NCBI GenBank assembly: GCA_900754085.1
Contig: CAAEBO010000009.1
Span: forward strand, 1-40,145
Reading direction: 5' to 3'
DNA from: Clostridia bacterium
GTDB lineage: Bacteria; Bacillota; Clostridia; TANB77; CAG-508
DNA length: 40,145 nucleotides
In this document: piece by piece, positions 12,609 through 21,274 of the stretch
How positions within the stretch are numbered: position 1 is the stretch's first letter
Layout of the letters: each line of letters opens with the position of its first letter
The notes under the pieces: generated by a model
Told to the model about the DNA's origin: nothing
Database searches by the model: none
Seen by the model: the letters and a program-made list of their open reading frames with translations, nothing else
Position numbers and translations under genes: made by a program

Positions 12609-13454
12609 ATGTGGGATGTTATTTTAGATACATTAATAGATACTATAAAGTTAATTCCGTTTTTATTAATTACATATATAATAATGGAATTTATAGAGCA
12701 TAAAACTAGTCATAAAACTAAAGATACTATAAAAAAATCTGGACGTTTTGGTCCATTATTTGGTGGAATTTTAGGTGTTATTCCTCAATGTGGTTTTTCT
12801 GCTGCAGCGTCTAGTCTTTATTCTGCTAGAATTATTACATTAGGTACATTAATTGCAATATTTTTATCTACATCTGATGAGATGCTACCAATATTAATCT
12901 CTTCAGAAATAGATGCTAAAGTAATTTTTTCTATATTAGGTATAAAATTGGCAATTGCTATCACTATTGGTTTTATAATTGATTTATTTTTTAGAAAAAA
13001 ATTTGAAAACGAGAATCAGGAACCTGAAATAAAAGATTTATGCGAACATGAGCATTGTGACTGTGAACACGGGATATTTAAATCTGCTCTAAAGCATACC
13101 ATCAATATTACTTTGTATATTTTGGTTATATCTTTCGTTTTAAACCTAATTATATTTTTTGTTGGTGAAGATACTTTAGCAAAAGCTTTAAACTCTACAC
13201 CTGTAATTGGACCAATTGTAGCTTCTTTAGTAGGACTTATTCCTAATTGTGCATCTTCTGTTTTGATTACACAACTATATCTTTCAGATGTACTTAATTT
13301 TGCTACAATGATTGCTGGTCTTCTTGTTAATACTGGAGTTGGTCTATTAGTATTATTTAGAACAAATGATAACTTAAAAGAAAATATAAAAATAACAACA
13401 TTATTATGTTCTATTGGCGTAATTGCTGGTATTATATTAGATTTAATTTTTTAA
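12609..13454 (+). CDS. ArsP_2-family polytopic permease, putative metal(loid) exporter
   Basis: A 281-aa protein starting at ATG 12609 (MWDVILDTL), after AGGAG. It has two homologous halves, each with hydrophobic helices and a signature loop: GVIPQCGFSAAASSLYS...TSDEMLPIL in the first half and GLIPNCASSVLITQLY in the second. This inverted-repeat pattern is that of the 10TM 'putative manganese/arsenic efflux' (ArsP_2) family. A central cytoplasmic loop (about 128-160) holds a Cys/His cluster, CEHEHCDCEHG, that could bind metal. The substrate is not determined by sequence; databases use both manganese and arsenic names. Monocistronic, strong terminator. Confidence 0.8.
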   Translation: MWDVILDTLIDTIKLIPFLLITYIIMEFIEHKTSHKTKDTIKKSGRFGPLFGGILGVIPQCGFSAAASSLYSARIITLGTLIAIFLSTSDEMLPILISSEIDAKVIFSILGIKLAIAITIGFIIDLFFRKKFENENQEPEIKDLCEHEHCDCEHGIFKSALKHTINITLYILVISFVLNLIIFFVGEDTLAKALNSTPVIGPIVASLVGLIPNCASSVLITQLYLSDVLNFATMIAGLLVNTGVGLLVLFRTNDNLKENIKITTLLCSIGVIAGIILDLIF

Positions 13455-13489
13455 AAGATAATGATGTCTGAACATCATTGTTACTATAC

Positions 13490-13533
13490 AAAAAGTGGAA
13501 AACTATTTTTTAAACTGTAGTTTTCCACTTTTT
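13490..13533. terminator. Bidirectional terminator between the permease and pflA
   Basis: 16-bp stem AAAAAGTGGAAAACTA (13490-13505) with its complement (13518-13533), 12-base loop; T-run on the plus strand and A-run upstream serving the minus strand. A smaller hairpin (13460-13479) precedes it. Confidence 0.88.
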
Positions 13534-13603
13534 ATGATTGTACAATAAAGTACATTTAATTATAATATGATCTATACTAAATCTAGAATTTAATGAAAAG
13601 ACC

Positions 13604-14326
13604 TTAAATTCCTAATATTTCTTTTGCTTTTGCAATTTCTTCGTTTGTTGGAGCTTTAACATTCTCTAATTCATATGGAATTTTTAACTCTTCCCATTTA
13701 AATTTTCCCAAATTATGATATGGTAGTATCTCAACTTTCTCGACGGTTTTTAATGACTCTATGAATTTTTTTAATTCTTCCAAATCCTCTTTTTTATCTG
13801 TATAACCTGGTATTAAAACTTGTCTTATCCACATCTTTTTACCATGTTCGCTTAAATACTTAGCAAATTCTAGTTCATAATTGTTTGATCTACCTACTAA
13901 TTCTTCGCATATATTATTATTTATACATTTTATATCTAATAAAAATAAATCTGTAAGTTCTATAACTTCCTTAATCTTTTCTGTTAAAGGTAAATTACCT
14001 GAGGTATCAACTGCAACTTTTATATTCCTTTTTTTCATCTCTTTAAATAATGTTATTAAGGCTTCTGGTTGTAGTAATGGCTCTCCACCACTTACTGTAA
14101 TACCTCCTTCATCTTGCATATATGCTGTATATCTTTCTATCTTTTTTACTACATCTTGTACTTTGTATGTTGTACCTGCTTTAATATCCCAAGTATCACG
14201 ATTTTGGCAATATTTACATTTCAAATTGCATCCTTGTGTAAATATTACAAATCTTATGCCTGGTCCATCCACAGCACCCAATGTTTCAAATGAATGTATT
14301 CTTATTTCATTTTTTAAATCTATCAT
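13604..14326 (-). CDS. pflA: Pyruvate formate-lyase-activating enzyme (radical SAM)
   Basis: A 240-aa radical-SAM enzyme. CNLKCKYC (Cys33, 37, 40) binds the 4Fe-4S cluster; the preceding ETLGAVDGPGIRFVIFTQG is diagnostic of PflA, and GGITVSGGEPLLQPE is the SAM-binding GGE motif. It generates the glycyl radical on PflB. The start is placed at the ATG at 14324-14326 because GGAGGA lies just upstream; a 10-residue upstream extension (MHRSIKFGGS) overlaps that site and is unlikely. Downstream of pflB with a hairpin between, so expression may be attenuated relative to pflB. Confidence 0.95.
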   Translation of the reverse strand: MIDLKNEIRIHSFETLGAVDGPGIRFVIFTQGCNLKCKYCQNRDTWDIKAGTTYKVQDVVKKIERYTAYMQDEGGITVSGGEPLLQPEALITLFKEMKKRNIKVAVDTSGNLPLTEKIKEVIELTDLFLLDIKCINNNICEELVGRSNNYELEFAKYLSEHGKKMWIRQVLIPGYTDKKEDLEELKKFIESLKTVEKVEILPYHNLGKFKWEELKIPYELENVKAPTNEEIAKAKEILGI

Positions 14327-14362
14327 ACTTCCTCCAAATTTAATACTTCTATGCATTAAAAT

Positions 14363-14394
14363 GGGATTTAGGGAACATTGTTGTCCTAAATCCC
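14363..14394 (-). terminator. Hairpin between pflB and pflA (attenuator or terminator)
   Basis: 10-bp stem GGGATTTAGG (14363-14372) with CCTAAATCCC (14385-14394), followed on the minus strand by ATTTTAATG. It lies between the pflB stop and the pflA ribosome-binding site. The T-run is short, so partial read-through into pflA is likely. Confidence 0.6.
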
Positions 14395-14405
14395 TCTATT
14401 TTTTA

Positions 14406-16649
14406 TTATATTCTTTCATGTATAGTTCTATTTATAACGTCTAATTGTTGTTCTCTTGTAAGTTTTATAAAGTTTACAGCATATCCTGATACACGTACAG
14501 TTAATTGAGGATATTTTTCTGGATGTTCCATAGCATCTTCTAATAATGCTCTATCGAAAACATTTACATTTATATGATGACCTGTTTTTACAAAATATCC
14601 TTCTAGCATTCTTGCCATATTACAAATTTGTGTTTCTCTATCTTTGCCTAATGTTCCTGGAGTTATTGCAAAAGTATAAGATATTCCATCTTCAGAATAT
14701 TCGTATGGTAATTTTGCAATTGTGTTCATAGAAGCTAATGCTCCATTTGTATCTCTTCCATGTAATGGGTTTGCTCCTGGTCCAAATGGCTCTCCTGCTC
14801 TTCTTCCATCTGGTGTGTTTCCTGTTGCTTTACCGTAAACAACATTTGATGTAATTGTTAATATTGATAATGTATGTTTAGAATTTCTATATGTCATATG
14901 TTTTTGTAATTTTCTTTGGAATGTTTTTACTAACTCTACAGCAATATTATCTACTCTATCGTCATCATTTCCATATTTAGGGAAGTCTCCTTCTACTTCA
15001 TAATCAACTGCAAGTCCTGTTTCATCTCTTATTACTTTTACTTTTGCATATTTTATAGCAGAAAGTGAATCTGCAACAACAGATAAACCAGCAATTCCAC
15101 AAGCCATAGTTCTTAATATATCTTCTTCTCTATCATGTAATGCCATTTCTAAAGCTTCATATGAATATTTGTCATGCATATAATGAATTGCATTTAATGC
15201 TTTAATGTATATTTTAGCAACATAATCCATCATTTGATCAAATTTTTCTATAACTTCATTATACTCTAAATATTCTGAAGTTATTGGTGCAAATTTAGGT
15301 GTAATTTGTTTTCCAGATTTTTCGTCTCTTCCTCCATTTATCGCATATAATAAAGTCTTAGCTAAATTTGCTCTAGCTCCGAAAAATTGCATTTGTTTTC
15401 CTATCTTCATAGCAGAAACACAACATGCAATACCATAGTCATCTCCTAATGTTATTCTCATTAAATCGTCATTTTCATATTGAATAGAAGATGTATCTAT
15501 TGATATTTTTGCACAATATTTTTTAAATGCGTCTGGTAAGTATTTTGACCATAACACAGTTAGATTTGGCTCTGGAGCTGCTCCTAAATTTTCTAATGTA
15601 TGCAATACTCTATAAGAGTTCTTTGTAACTAGAGTTCTTCCATCTATTCCCATTCCACCTATGCTCTCTGTTACCCATACTGGATCTCCACTAAATAATT
15701 CATTATATTCTGGTGCTCTTAAGAATCTAACCATTCTTAATTTTATTATAAATTGATCCATTAATGATTGTGCTTCTTCTTCAGTTATAATTCCTCTTTC
15801 TAAATCTCTTTCGATATATATGTCTAAGAATGTTGATGTTCTTCCTAAACTCATTGCTGCACCATTTTGGTCTTTTATTGCTGCTAAATATGCAAAATAT
15901 AACCATTGTATAGCTTCTTTAGCATTTGATGCTGGCTCAGATATATCAAATCCATAAGATTTAGCCATTTCTTTTAATTGGTTTAATGCTTTTATTTGGT
16001 CTGAAACTTCTTCTCTTTGTCTAATTATCTCTTCTGTAAATTCATCTGTATCTAATGATGTTTCTAATAATAATTTCTTGTCTTCGATTAACGCATCTAC
16101 TCCATATAATGCAACTCTTCTATAATCTCCAATAATTCTTCCTCTTCCATACCCATCTGGTAATCCTGTTAATAAATGTGAACTTCTTGCTGCTCTAATA
16201 TCTTTTGTATATACTTGGAATACTCCATCATTATGAGTTTTTCTTAAGTTATGGTAAATATATTCTACTTCGTCATCAACTTTATATCCATAACTTTCAG
16301 CTGATTTTTCTACTATTCTAATACCTCCATTTGGCATAATCGCTCTTTTTAATGGTGCATCTGTTTGAAGTCCTACAATTTCTTCTAATTCTTTATCTAT
16401 ATAACCTGCTGCATATGCATCTATTCTAGAAGGTGTTTTACAATCTACATCTAAAACTCCTTTTTCTCTTTCTTCTTTATATAAGTCTAATACTTTATCC
16501 CATAGTTTCTTGGACTTATCTGAAACTCCTTTTAAAAAGCTCTCATCACCTTCATATGGAATATAGTTTGCTTGAATAAATCCTCTTACGTCGATTTCTT
16601 TAGTCCATTCCCCTTCTTCTTTAAAACCTTCCCATTGTTTGAATTTCAT
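14406..16649 (-). CDS. pflB: Formate C-acetyltransferase (pyruvate formate-lyase)
   Basis: A 747-aa glycyl-radical enzyme that converts pyruvate and CoA to acetyl-CoA and formate. The active-site Cys pair is in IACCVSAM (Cys409-Cys410), and the radical glycine is Gly722 in VRVSGYAVNF near the C-terminus. Other PFL-specific blocks include GLPDGYGRGRIIGDYRRVALYG and NTPDGRRAGEPFGPGANP. Length and ends match the canonical enzyme. Ribosome-binding site GGAGG. The upstream promoter has a TTGATA -35 overlapped by a palindrome that looks like a regulator site. Central anaerobic fermentation enzyme, oxygen-sensitive; the pair pflB-pflA is standard. Confidence 0.98.
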   Translation of the reverse strand: MKFKQWEGFKEEGEWTKEIDVRGFIQANYIPYEGDESFLKGVSDKSKKLWDKVLDLYKEEREKGVLDVDCKTPSRIDAYAAGYIDKELEEIVGLQTDAPLKRAIMPNGGIRIVEKSAESYGYKVDDEVEYIYHNLRKTHNDGVFQVYTKDIRAARSSHLLTGLPDGYGRGRIIGDYRRVALYGVDALIEDKKLLLETSLDTDEFTEEIIRQREEVSDQIKALNQLKEMAKSYGFDISEPASNAKEAIQWLYFAYLAAIKDQNGAAMSLGRTSTFLDIYIERDLERGIITEEEAQSLMDQFIIKLRMVRFLRAPEYNELFSGDPVWVTESIGGMGIDGRTLVTKNSYRVLHTLENLGAAPEPNLTVLWSKYLPDAFKKYCAKISIDTSSIQYENDDLMRITLGDDYGIACCVSAMKIGKQMQFFGARANLAKTLLYAINGGRDEKSGKQITPKFAPITSEYLEYNEVIEKFDQMMDYVAKIYIKALNAIHYMHDKYSYEALEMALHDREEDILRTMACGIAGLSVVADSLSAIKYAKVKVIRDETGLAVDYEVEGDFPKYGNDDDRVDNIAVELVKTFQRKLQKHMTYRNSKHTLSILTITSNVVYGKATGNTPDGRRAGEPFGPGANPLHGRDTNGALASMNTIAKLPYEYSEDGISYTFAITPGTLGKDRETQICNMARMLEGYFVKTGHHINVNVFDRALLEDAMEHPEKYPQLTVRVSGYAVNFIKLTREQQLDVINRTIHERI

Positions 16650-16694
16650 AACATACCTCCTGATATATTTTTGCCTTTTTTAGACTCTTTTATC

Positions 16695-16723
16695 ATCATA
16701 ACATAAGTGATAATAGTTATCAA
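16695..16723 (-). promoter_or_regulatory. pflB promoter with overlapping operator-like palindrome
   Basis: Minus strand TTGATA (16718-16723), 17-bp spacer, TATGAT (16695-16700). The perfect palindrome TGATAA-TAG-TTATCA (16708-16722, plus-strand reading) covers the -35 and half of the spacer. Confidence 0.7.
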
Positions 16724-16868
16724 TAATTTTTTATAAAATTTAGGAATAATTTAATGGTATTTTTGGAAAAATATTATAGACTTATTAGTTAATATTTACT
16801 TTTATGTTTCTTCCGACCAGTTTAGCAAAATGCTATATTAACTTTATTAAATTATTAGGAGGAACACA

Positions 16869-17198
16869 ATGGCTTTAGATTATTCTATAATTGGAGAAAG
16901 ATTAAAAAGAGCTAGACTTGCAAAAAACATGACGCAGGAAAACTTAGCTGAAAAAATAGATGTTTCTATAGCTTTTTTAAGTCGAGTAGAACGTGGTCGT
17001 TCTCACTTAAATTTAAATAGACTTACTCAAGTTTGTGAATTGTTAGATGTTTCTGAAGGTTATATATTATCTGGAAGCTCTGAAAATTCCGAGTCATATT
17101 TAGAAGAAGATTTTAAAAAGCTTTTAGATAAATGTTCACCTGAAAAGCAAAAACTTATTTATAATATAGCTAAAACAATAGCCGAAGATGAGAATTAA
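16869..17198 (+). CDS. Small XRE family transcriptional regulator
   Basis: A 109-aa protein. Residues 7-62 form an XRE/Cro-type helix-turn-helix (GERLKRARLAKNMTQENLAEKIDVSIAFLSRVERG), the rest an acidic helical tail (about 75-105). Many Clostridia encode such small regulators near housekeeping genes; target unknown. Shine-Dalgarno AGGAGG seven bases before the ATG. Its stop codon directly abuts the stop of rqcP on the other strand, so the two genes converge with no room for a terminator. The upstream region is shared with the divergent pflB promoter, so control of pflB is conceivable but unproven. Confidence 0.85.
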   Translation: MALDYSIIGERLKRARLAKNMTQENLAEKIDVSIAFLSRVERGRSHLNLNRLTQVCELLDVSEGYILSGSSENSESYLEEDFKKLLDKCSPEKQKLIYNIAKTIAEDEN

Positions 17199-17435
17199 TT
17201 ATAATAACTCTATCATCTCCGGCATATTTTTTCCTTGATTCTTTGGAATTTCTATAATTTTAAATTTAGACATTTTCTCCCCAAATTTTATTTCAACTAT
17301 ATCTCCAATCTTTACTTCATAACTAGGCTTTACTTGTTTATTATTCACGAATATCCTGCCTTTGTCTGCCATTTCATTTGCTATTGTTCTTCTTTTTATA
17401 ACTCTTGCTACTTTTAAAAATTTGTCTATTCTCAT
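17199..17435 (-). CDS. rqcP: S4-domain RNA-binding protein RqcP-like (YabO)
   Basis: A 78-aa protein made of one S4 domain: MRIDKFLKVARVIKRRTIANEMADKGRI, VKPSYEVKIGDIVEI and a short C-terminal strand. It resembles B. subtilis YabO/RqcP, the ribosome-quality-control factor that works with RqcH to add alanine tails on stalled 50S particles. The cytoplasmic heat-shock Hsp15 family is a related alternative, but the short length and 'LIKRRT'-type motif favour RqcP. Good Shine-Dalgarno (AAGGAG). Last gene of the minus-strand block, after a small membrane-protein gene. Confidence 0.85.
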   Translation of the reverse strand: MRIDKFLKVARVIKRRTIANEMADKGRIFVNNKQVKPSYEVKIGDIVEIKFGEKMSKFKIIEIPKNQGKNMPEMIELL

Positions 17436-17450
17436 AAAAAAACTCCTTAT

Positions 17451-17861
17451 CTATCTTCTTCTATAACATCCACAAAATGTTCCAGATGCGTTTTGCGTGT
17501 TTTGATTATTTTGGCTATTATTAGAATCTAACACTCTTACTCTACCATTTACAGTTAGTGTTCTATTATTGTCTTCATTATTACAATTATTGTTACATTT
17601 TCTTAAATTACATATAAATTTATAAAAATATTTACAAAACCATGCAGCTATAAAAGATATTATTGCATATATAACTGTTAAAATAAAAAATATTGTACTA
17701 GAAAAAATAACTGCGATTATTAACAATATAGAAAATATAATTGCTGAAACAAGTACTGGGCAGTCTAAAAGCTTTTCTAAAGCTATAGATATTACTATTA
17801 CAGCAAGTGGTATTGCAAAAAATATTAATAAAACATTCATAATACATTTCAATCCTTTCAT
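17451..17861 (-). CDS. Unknown small membrane protein with Asn/Cys-rich tail
   Basis: A 136-aa protein of no family I recognise. Three hydrophobic helices (about 8-28, 36-56 and 57-80) are followed by KFICNLRKCNNNCN, a run of Asn with Cys, then VNGRVRVLD and an Asn/Gln/Ser-rich end closing with FCGCYRRR. The cysteines at both ends of the tail could bind metal or form disulfides. The start is uncertain: the first ATG has a weak AAGAAG, while a second ATG seven codons on has AAAGGA but twelve bases away. It sits between truA and rqcP, a position where other Firmicutes have spore-coat or membrane genes (yabP/yabQ), but it does not resemble them. Confidence 0.7.
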   Translation of the reverse strand: MKGLKCIMNVLLIFFAIPLAVIVISIALEKLLDCPVLVSAIIFSILLIIAVIFSSTIFFILTVIYAIISFIAAWFCKYFYKFICNLRKCNNNCNNEDNNRTLTVNGRVRVLDSNNSQNNQNTQNASGTFCGCYRRR

Positions 17862-17940
17862 ACTTCTTTTTAGAAGTTATGTGTGGAGAATTTTTCTCCT
17901 TGCCCTTTATATATATTATGAATGTTTTATTATTTTGCTA

Positions 17941-18678
17941 CTAATTATAGTTAACTTCTACTAAATATAGTCCATATGGCGGTAATGTTTTCCCTGCCAT
18001 CTGTCTATTTTTTGATTTAATTATATCTTCTATTTCTTCTGGTTTTATTTTATCTTGCCCTACTTCTACTAATGTTCCAGATATAATTCTTACCATATTG
18101 TATAAAAATCCATTTCCTGTAAGTTCTATTATTATTCTTTCATCTTCTTTTTTGACCTGTGCTGAATATATTGTTCTTACACTACTTTTGCTACTAGTAC
18201 CACTTGCTTTAAATGCTGAGAAGTCATGTTCTCCTTCAAAATACTTTGCTGCTTTTTGCATATTCTCTACATTAAGTGGATTCTTTATATTATATTCTAA
18301 GTTTCTATAAATAGCACTGCCTGTTTCTGAATTATTTATTATATATTTATATGTTTTTTTCTTACAATTATACCTACTATGAAATCTTTCTGGAACTTCT
18401 TCTGCTTTTTTTATAATTATAGATTTCTTTAGTCTAGAATTTATAGCAATGGCAAATTTCTCTATTGGAATATTAGAATTTGTTTTAAAATTAGCAACTT
18501 GTCCTATTGCATGAACTCCTGCATCTGTTCTTCCAGATCCTATAAGTTCTATTTCTTCTTTTGTTATTTCTGATATAACTTTTTCTATATTTCCTTGAAT
18601 ATTTAACTTATTTGGTTGTTTTTGCCAACCATTAAATTCTTTTCCATCATATTCAATTGTTAACTTAATATTTCTCAT
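17941..18678 (-). CDS. truA: tRNA pseudouridine(38-40) synthase TruA
   Basis: A 245-aa enzyme with GSGRTDAGVHAIGQVANF (catalytic Asp in RTDAGVH), YDGKEFNGWQKQP at the N-terminus, FHSRYNCKKKTYKY, FEGEHDFSAFKASG and FLYNMVRIISGTLVEVGQ. It modifies uridines at positions 38-40 of tRNA anticodon stems. The ATG overlaps the recR stop by four bases (ATGA), so the genes are translationally coupled. End of the dnaX-ybaB-recR-truA unit. Confidence 0.97.
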   Translation of the reverse strand: MRNIKLTIEYDGKEFNGWQKQPNKLNIQGNIEKVISEITKEEIELIGSGRTDAGVHAIGQVANFKTNSNIPIEKFAIAINSRLKKSIIIKKAEEVPERFHSRYNCKKKTYKYIINNSETGSAIYRNLEYNIKNPLNVENMQKAAKYFEGEHDFSAFKASGTSSKSSVRTIYSAQVKKEDERIIIELTGNGFLYNMVRIISGTLVEVGQDKIKPEEIEDIIKSKNRQMAGKTLPPYGLYLVEVNYN

Positions 18679-19274
18679 ACTTCCATACGTCCTTCTAAAG
18701 CCTGTAATAATGTAATTTCATCTGTATATTCTAAATCTCCACCAATTGGAATTCCTCTTGCAATTCTTGTTACTTTAATTCCTAATGGCTTTATTAATTT
18801 AGATAAATACATTGCTGTTGCTTCTCCCTCTACTCTTGGGTTCGTTGCTAAAATTACTTCTTTTACTTCGCCAGATTGCAATCTTGTTAAAAGTTCCTTT
18901 ATCTTTATATCATCTGGTCCTACCCCATTCATCGGAGAAATAGAACCATGTAGAACATGATAAACTCCTTTATACTCATGAGTCTTTTCCATTGCAATAA
19001 TGTCTTTAACATCTTCTACTACACAAATAACAGAATTATCTCTTCTAGGATTACCACATATCATACAAGGGTCTGTGTCTGAAATATTAAAACAAATTGA
19101 ACAATATCTTAAATTTTTTCTTGCTTCTTCAATTGATTTTATAAATTCTTCAGCAACTTCATCACTACAATTTAACATATAAAAAGCTAGCCTTGTAGCT
19201 GTTTTATTTCCGATACTAGGTAATCTTTCAAAGCTCTCTATTAATTTTTCTATCGATGGTGAATATATTGACAT
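18675..19274 (-). CDS. recR: Recombination protein RecR
   Basis: A 199-aa protein. N-terminal helix-hairpin-helix region (LIESFERLPSIGNKTATRLAF), a four-cysteine zinc finger (CSICFNISDTDPCMICGNPRRD), and a Toprim domain starting CVVEDVKDIIAMEKT, with ATNPRVEGEATAMYLSKL. RecR with RecF/RecO loads RecA at gaps. Downstream of ybaB by ten bases and coupled to truA. Conserved Firmicute order. Confidence 0.97.
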   Translation of the reverse strand: MSIYSPSIEKLIESFERLPSIGNKTATRLAFYMLNCSDEVAEEFIKSIEEARKNLRYCSICFNISDTDPCMICGNPRRDNSVICVVEDVKDIIAMEKTHEYKGVYHVLHGSISPMNGVGPDDIKIKELLTRLQSGEVKEVILATNPRVEGEATAMYLSKLIKPLGIKVTRIARGIPIGGDLEYTDEITLLQALEGRMEV

Positions 19275-19283
19275 GTTTTCTCC

Positions 19284-19628
19284 TTACATTAATCCTGGTA
19301 TATTAAATTTTCCCATTTGTTGTTCTGTTGCACTATCAACTTTACTTAAAGCATCATTTACACATGTAATTATTAAATCTTGTAACATTTCTATATCATC
19401 TGGGTCTACTATATCTTTATTTAACTTTATTTCTTTTATAACTTTTTTTCCACTTACTTTTACTGTTATTGCTCCTCCACCTGCTGTACTTTCGAAATCT
19501 TTAGATGCTATTTCTGTTTGTGTCTTTTCTAAATCTGCTTGCATCTTTTTTGCTTCTTTCATTAAATTGTTTAAGTTCATTCCTCCGAATCCACCCATAC
19601 CTCCTGGGAATCCTCCACGTCTTGCCAT
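19284..19628 (-). CDS. ybaB: YbaB/EbfC family nucleoid-associated protein
   Basis: A 114-aa protein: Gly/Met-rich N-terminus (GGFPGGMGGFGGMNLNNLMKEAKKMQ), a long helix, the strands GGGAITVKVSGKKVIKEIKL and the helix VDPDDIEMLQDLIITCVNDALSKV. It is the small dimeric DNA-binding protein always found between dnaX and recR. Known to bind DNA without strong sequence specificity. Good Shine-Dalgarno AGGAGG. Seventeen bases downstream of dnaX. Confidence 0.96.
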   Translation of the reverse strand: MARRGGFPGGMGGFGGMNLNNLMKEAKKMQADLEKTQTEIASKDFESTAGGGAITVKVSGKKVIKEIKLNKDIVDPDDIEMLQDLIITCVNDALSKVDSATEQQMGKFNIPGLM

Positions 19629-19645
19629 ATTTATACCTCCTAATT

Positions 19646-21250
19646 TTATTCTATTATATCTATTGGAATATCCAAACCTTCTACTAAACTTTCTAGTTCA
19701 GATTTCTGTGGTCCAACATCTTCATTATTATCTATTAATTTAACTTTCATTTCTTTTCCATATGCTATAGATATTTCTTTGGCTATAGCTTGCATATTTT
19801 CTGGTCTTTCTAAAATTTCTTTAGCTAGCGGTTTTAAATTATTCATAAAGTTTATTCCAATTGTCATATCATTTATTTCTGAAATTGTTGTATTTAATAA
19901 ATTTGTATATAATCCCATTTTACCTTCATTTTTAAATTTAACTATAATATCTTTCCAAAAAGCATTGCTTTTTAGTTCCTCTTGTGTTAATGGTTTTCTG
20001 GGTACACTTTTTGCTATATTATTTTGTTTTATAGTGTTTACTTCCTTATTGGATATTTTTCCGCCTTGGCTTAAAAAACTTTCTATTTTAAATAATCTTC
20101 TTTGCAATTCTTGTAATTCGCCACTATCTATATTTTTTGTTTCATATATTCCAGTAGCTTCTTGATGTGTATTTTCTTTACTACATAATTTTATAAATCC
20201 TGCTTCTAGCATTATTGTTTTTTGTGAAGACCATTTCATATCATTCTCTAAGTTTGATAATTCATATATTAAATTTACTAATTCTTCTTTTTGGCATTTA
20301 TTAGCAATTTCTTTTATTTTTTCTTTTTCATCATCATTATAAATTCCTGTGTCTTCTGTTACTTTATATAATAAAACATCTTTTACATATTTTATTACTT
20401 CCCATAAAAAATTATTTTGATCTTTTCCATCATTTATAACTTTTTTCAAAGTTTTTAAGCAATTGTCTATATCTTTTTCTAGTATACTTTCTACTATTTG
20501 CTCTATAAACTTTAATTTTGGTATACCTACTAGTTCTTTAACTTTATCTTCAGTTATTTCATTTTCTCCATCTTGTAAACATCTTTCTAGAATGCTTAAC
20601 GCATCCCTCATTGCTCCTTCTGATAGTGATGCTACAATTTTTAAAGCATTTTCTTCTGCGTCTATATTACTTGTTTCGCAAACTATTTTTAGTCTTTTTA
20701 CTATATTTTCTAGGTCTATTTTCTTAAAATCAAATCTTTGACATCTTGACAATATCGTTGCTGGTAACTTTTGTGGCTCTGTTGTTGCTAAAATAAACTT
20801 TACATGTGCTGGTGGCTCTTCCAATGTTTTTAATAAAGCATTAAATGCCCCAGTAGATAACATATGTACTTCATCTATTATATATACTCTATATTTAGCA
20901 AGTGTTGGCAAAAAGTTTACTTCGTCTCTTATTAGTCTTATATCTTCTACACTATTATTAGAAGCTGCATCCATTTCTACTATATCTGTTAATGATCCAG
21001 AAATAGCAGCTTTACATATTTCACATTCATTGCATGGCTCTCCATTTTGTGGATTCAAGCAGTTTACTGCTCTTGCTAATATCTTTGCCGCAGATGTTTT
21101 TCCTGTTCCCCTACATCCATTAAACAAGTATGCATGTCCTACTCTTCCTGCAATTAATTGATTTTTTAATGTCTTTGTAATATGTTCTTGTCCTACAATT
21201 TCTTCAAAAGTTAAAGGTCTAAATTTTCTGTATAGTGCTGTATATGCCAT
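19646..21250 (-). CDS. dnaX: DNA polymerase III subunit gamma/tau
   Basis: A 534-aa clamp-loader ATPase starting MAYTALYRKFRPLTF. Walker A GCRGTGKTSAA (about 44-54), zinc-binding cysteines in CLNPQNGEPCNECEIC, Walker B IIDEVHML, and the sensor SRCQRFDFKK; the C-terminal half is lower-complexity tau-like sequence. The start is at the ATG 21248-21250 preceded by AAAGGGAAGTGAG. A longer in-frame extension would overlap the SRP RNA gene and is rejected. Its ribosome-binding site begins only a few bases after the SRP RNA 3' end, so both likely come from one transcript. First protein gene of dnaX-ybaB-recR-truA. Confidence 0.97.
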   Translation of the reverse strand: MAYTALYRKFRPLTFEEIVGQEHITKTLKNQLIAGRVGHAYLFNGCRGTGKTSAAKILARAVNCLNPQNGEPCNECEICKAAISGSLTDIVEMDAASNNSVEDIRLIRDEVNFLPTLAKYRVYIIDEVHMLSTGAFNALLKTLEEPPAHVKFILATTEPQKLPATILSRCQRFDFKKIDLENIVKRLKIVCETSNIDAEENALKIVASLSEGAMRDALSILERCLQDGENEITEDKVKELVGIPKLKFIEQIVESILEKDIDNCLKTLKKVINDGKDQNNFLWEVIKYVKDVLLYKVTEDTGIYNDDEKEKIKEIANKCQKEELVNLIYELSNLENDMKWSSQKTIMLEAGFIKLCSKENTHQEATGIYETKNIDSGELQELQRRLFKIESFLSQGGKISNKEVNTIKQNNIAKSVPRKPLTQEELKSNAFWKDIIVKFKNEGKMGLYTNLLNTTISEINDMTIGINFMNNLKPLAKEILERPENMQAIAKEISIAYGKEMKVKLIDNNEDVGPQKSELESLVEGLDIPIDIIE

Positions 21251-21274
21251 TTTCTCACTTCCCTTTAATTTAAG

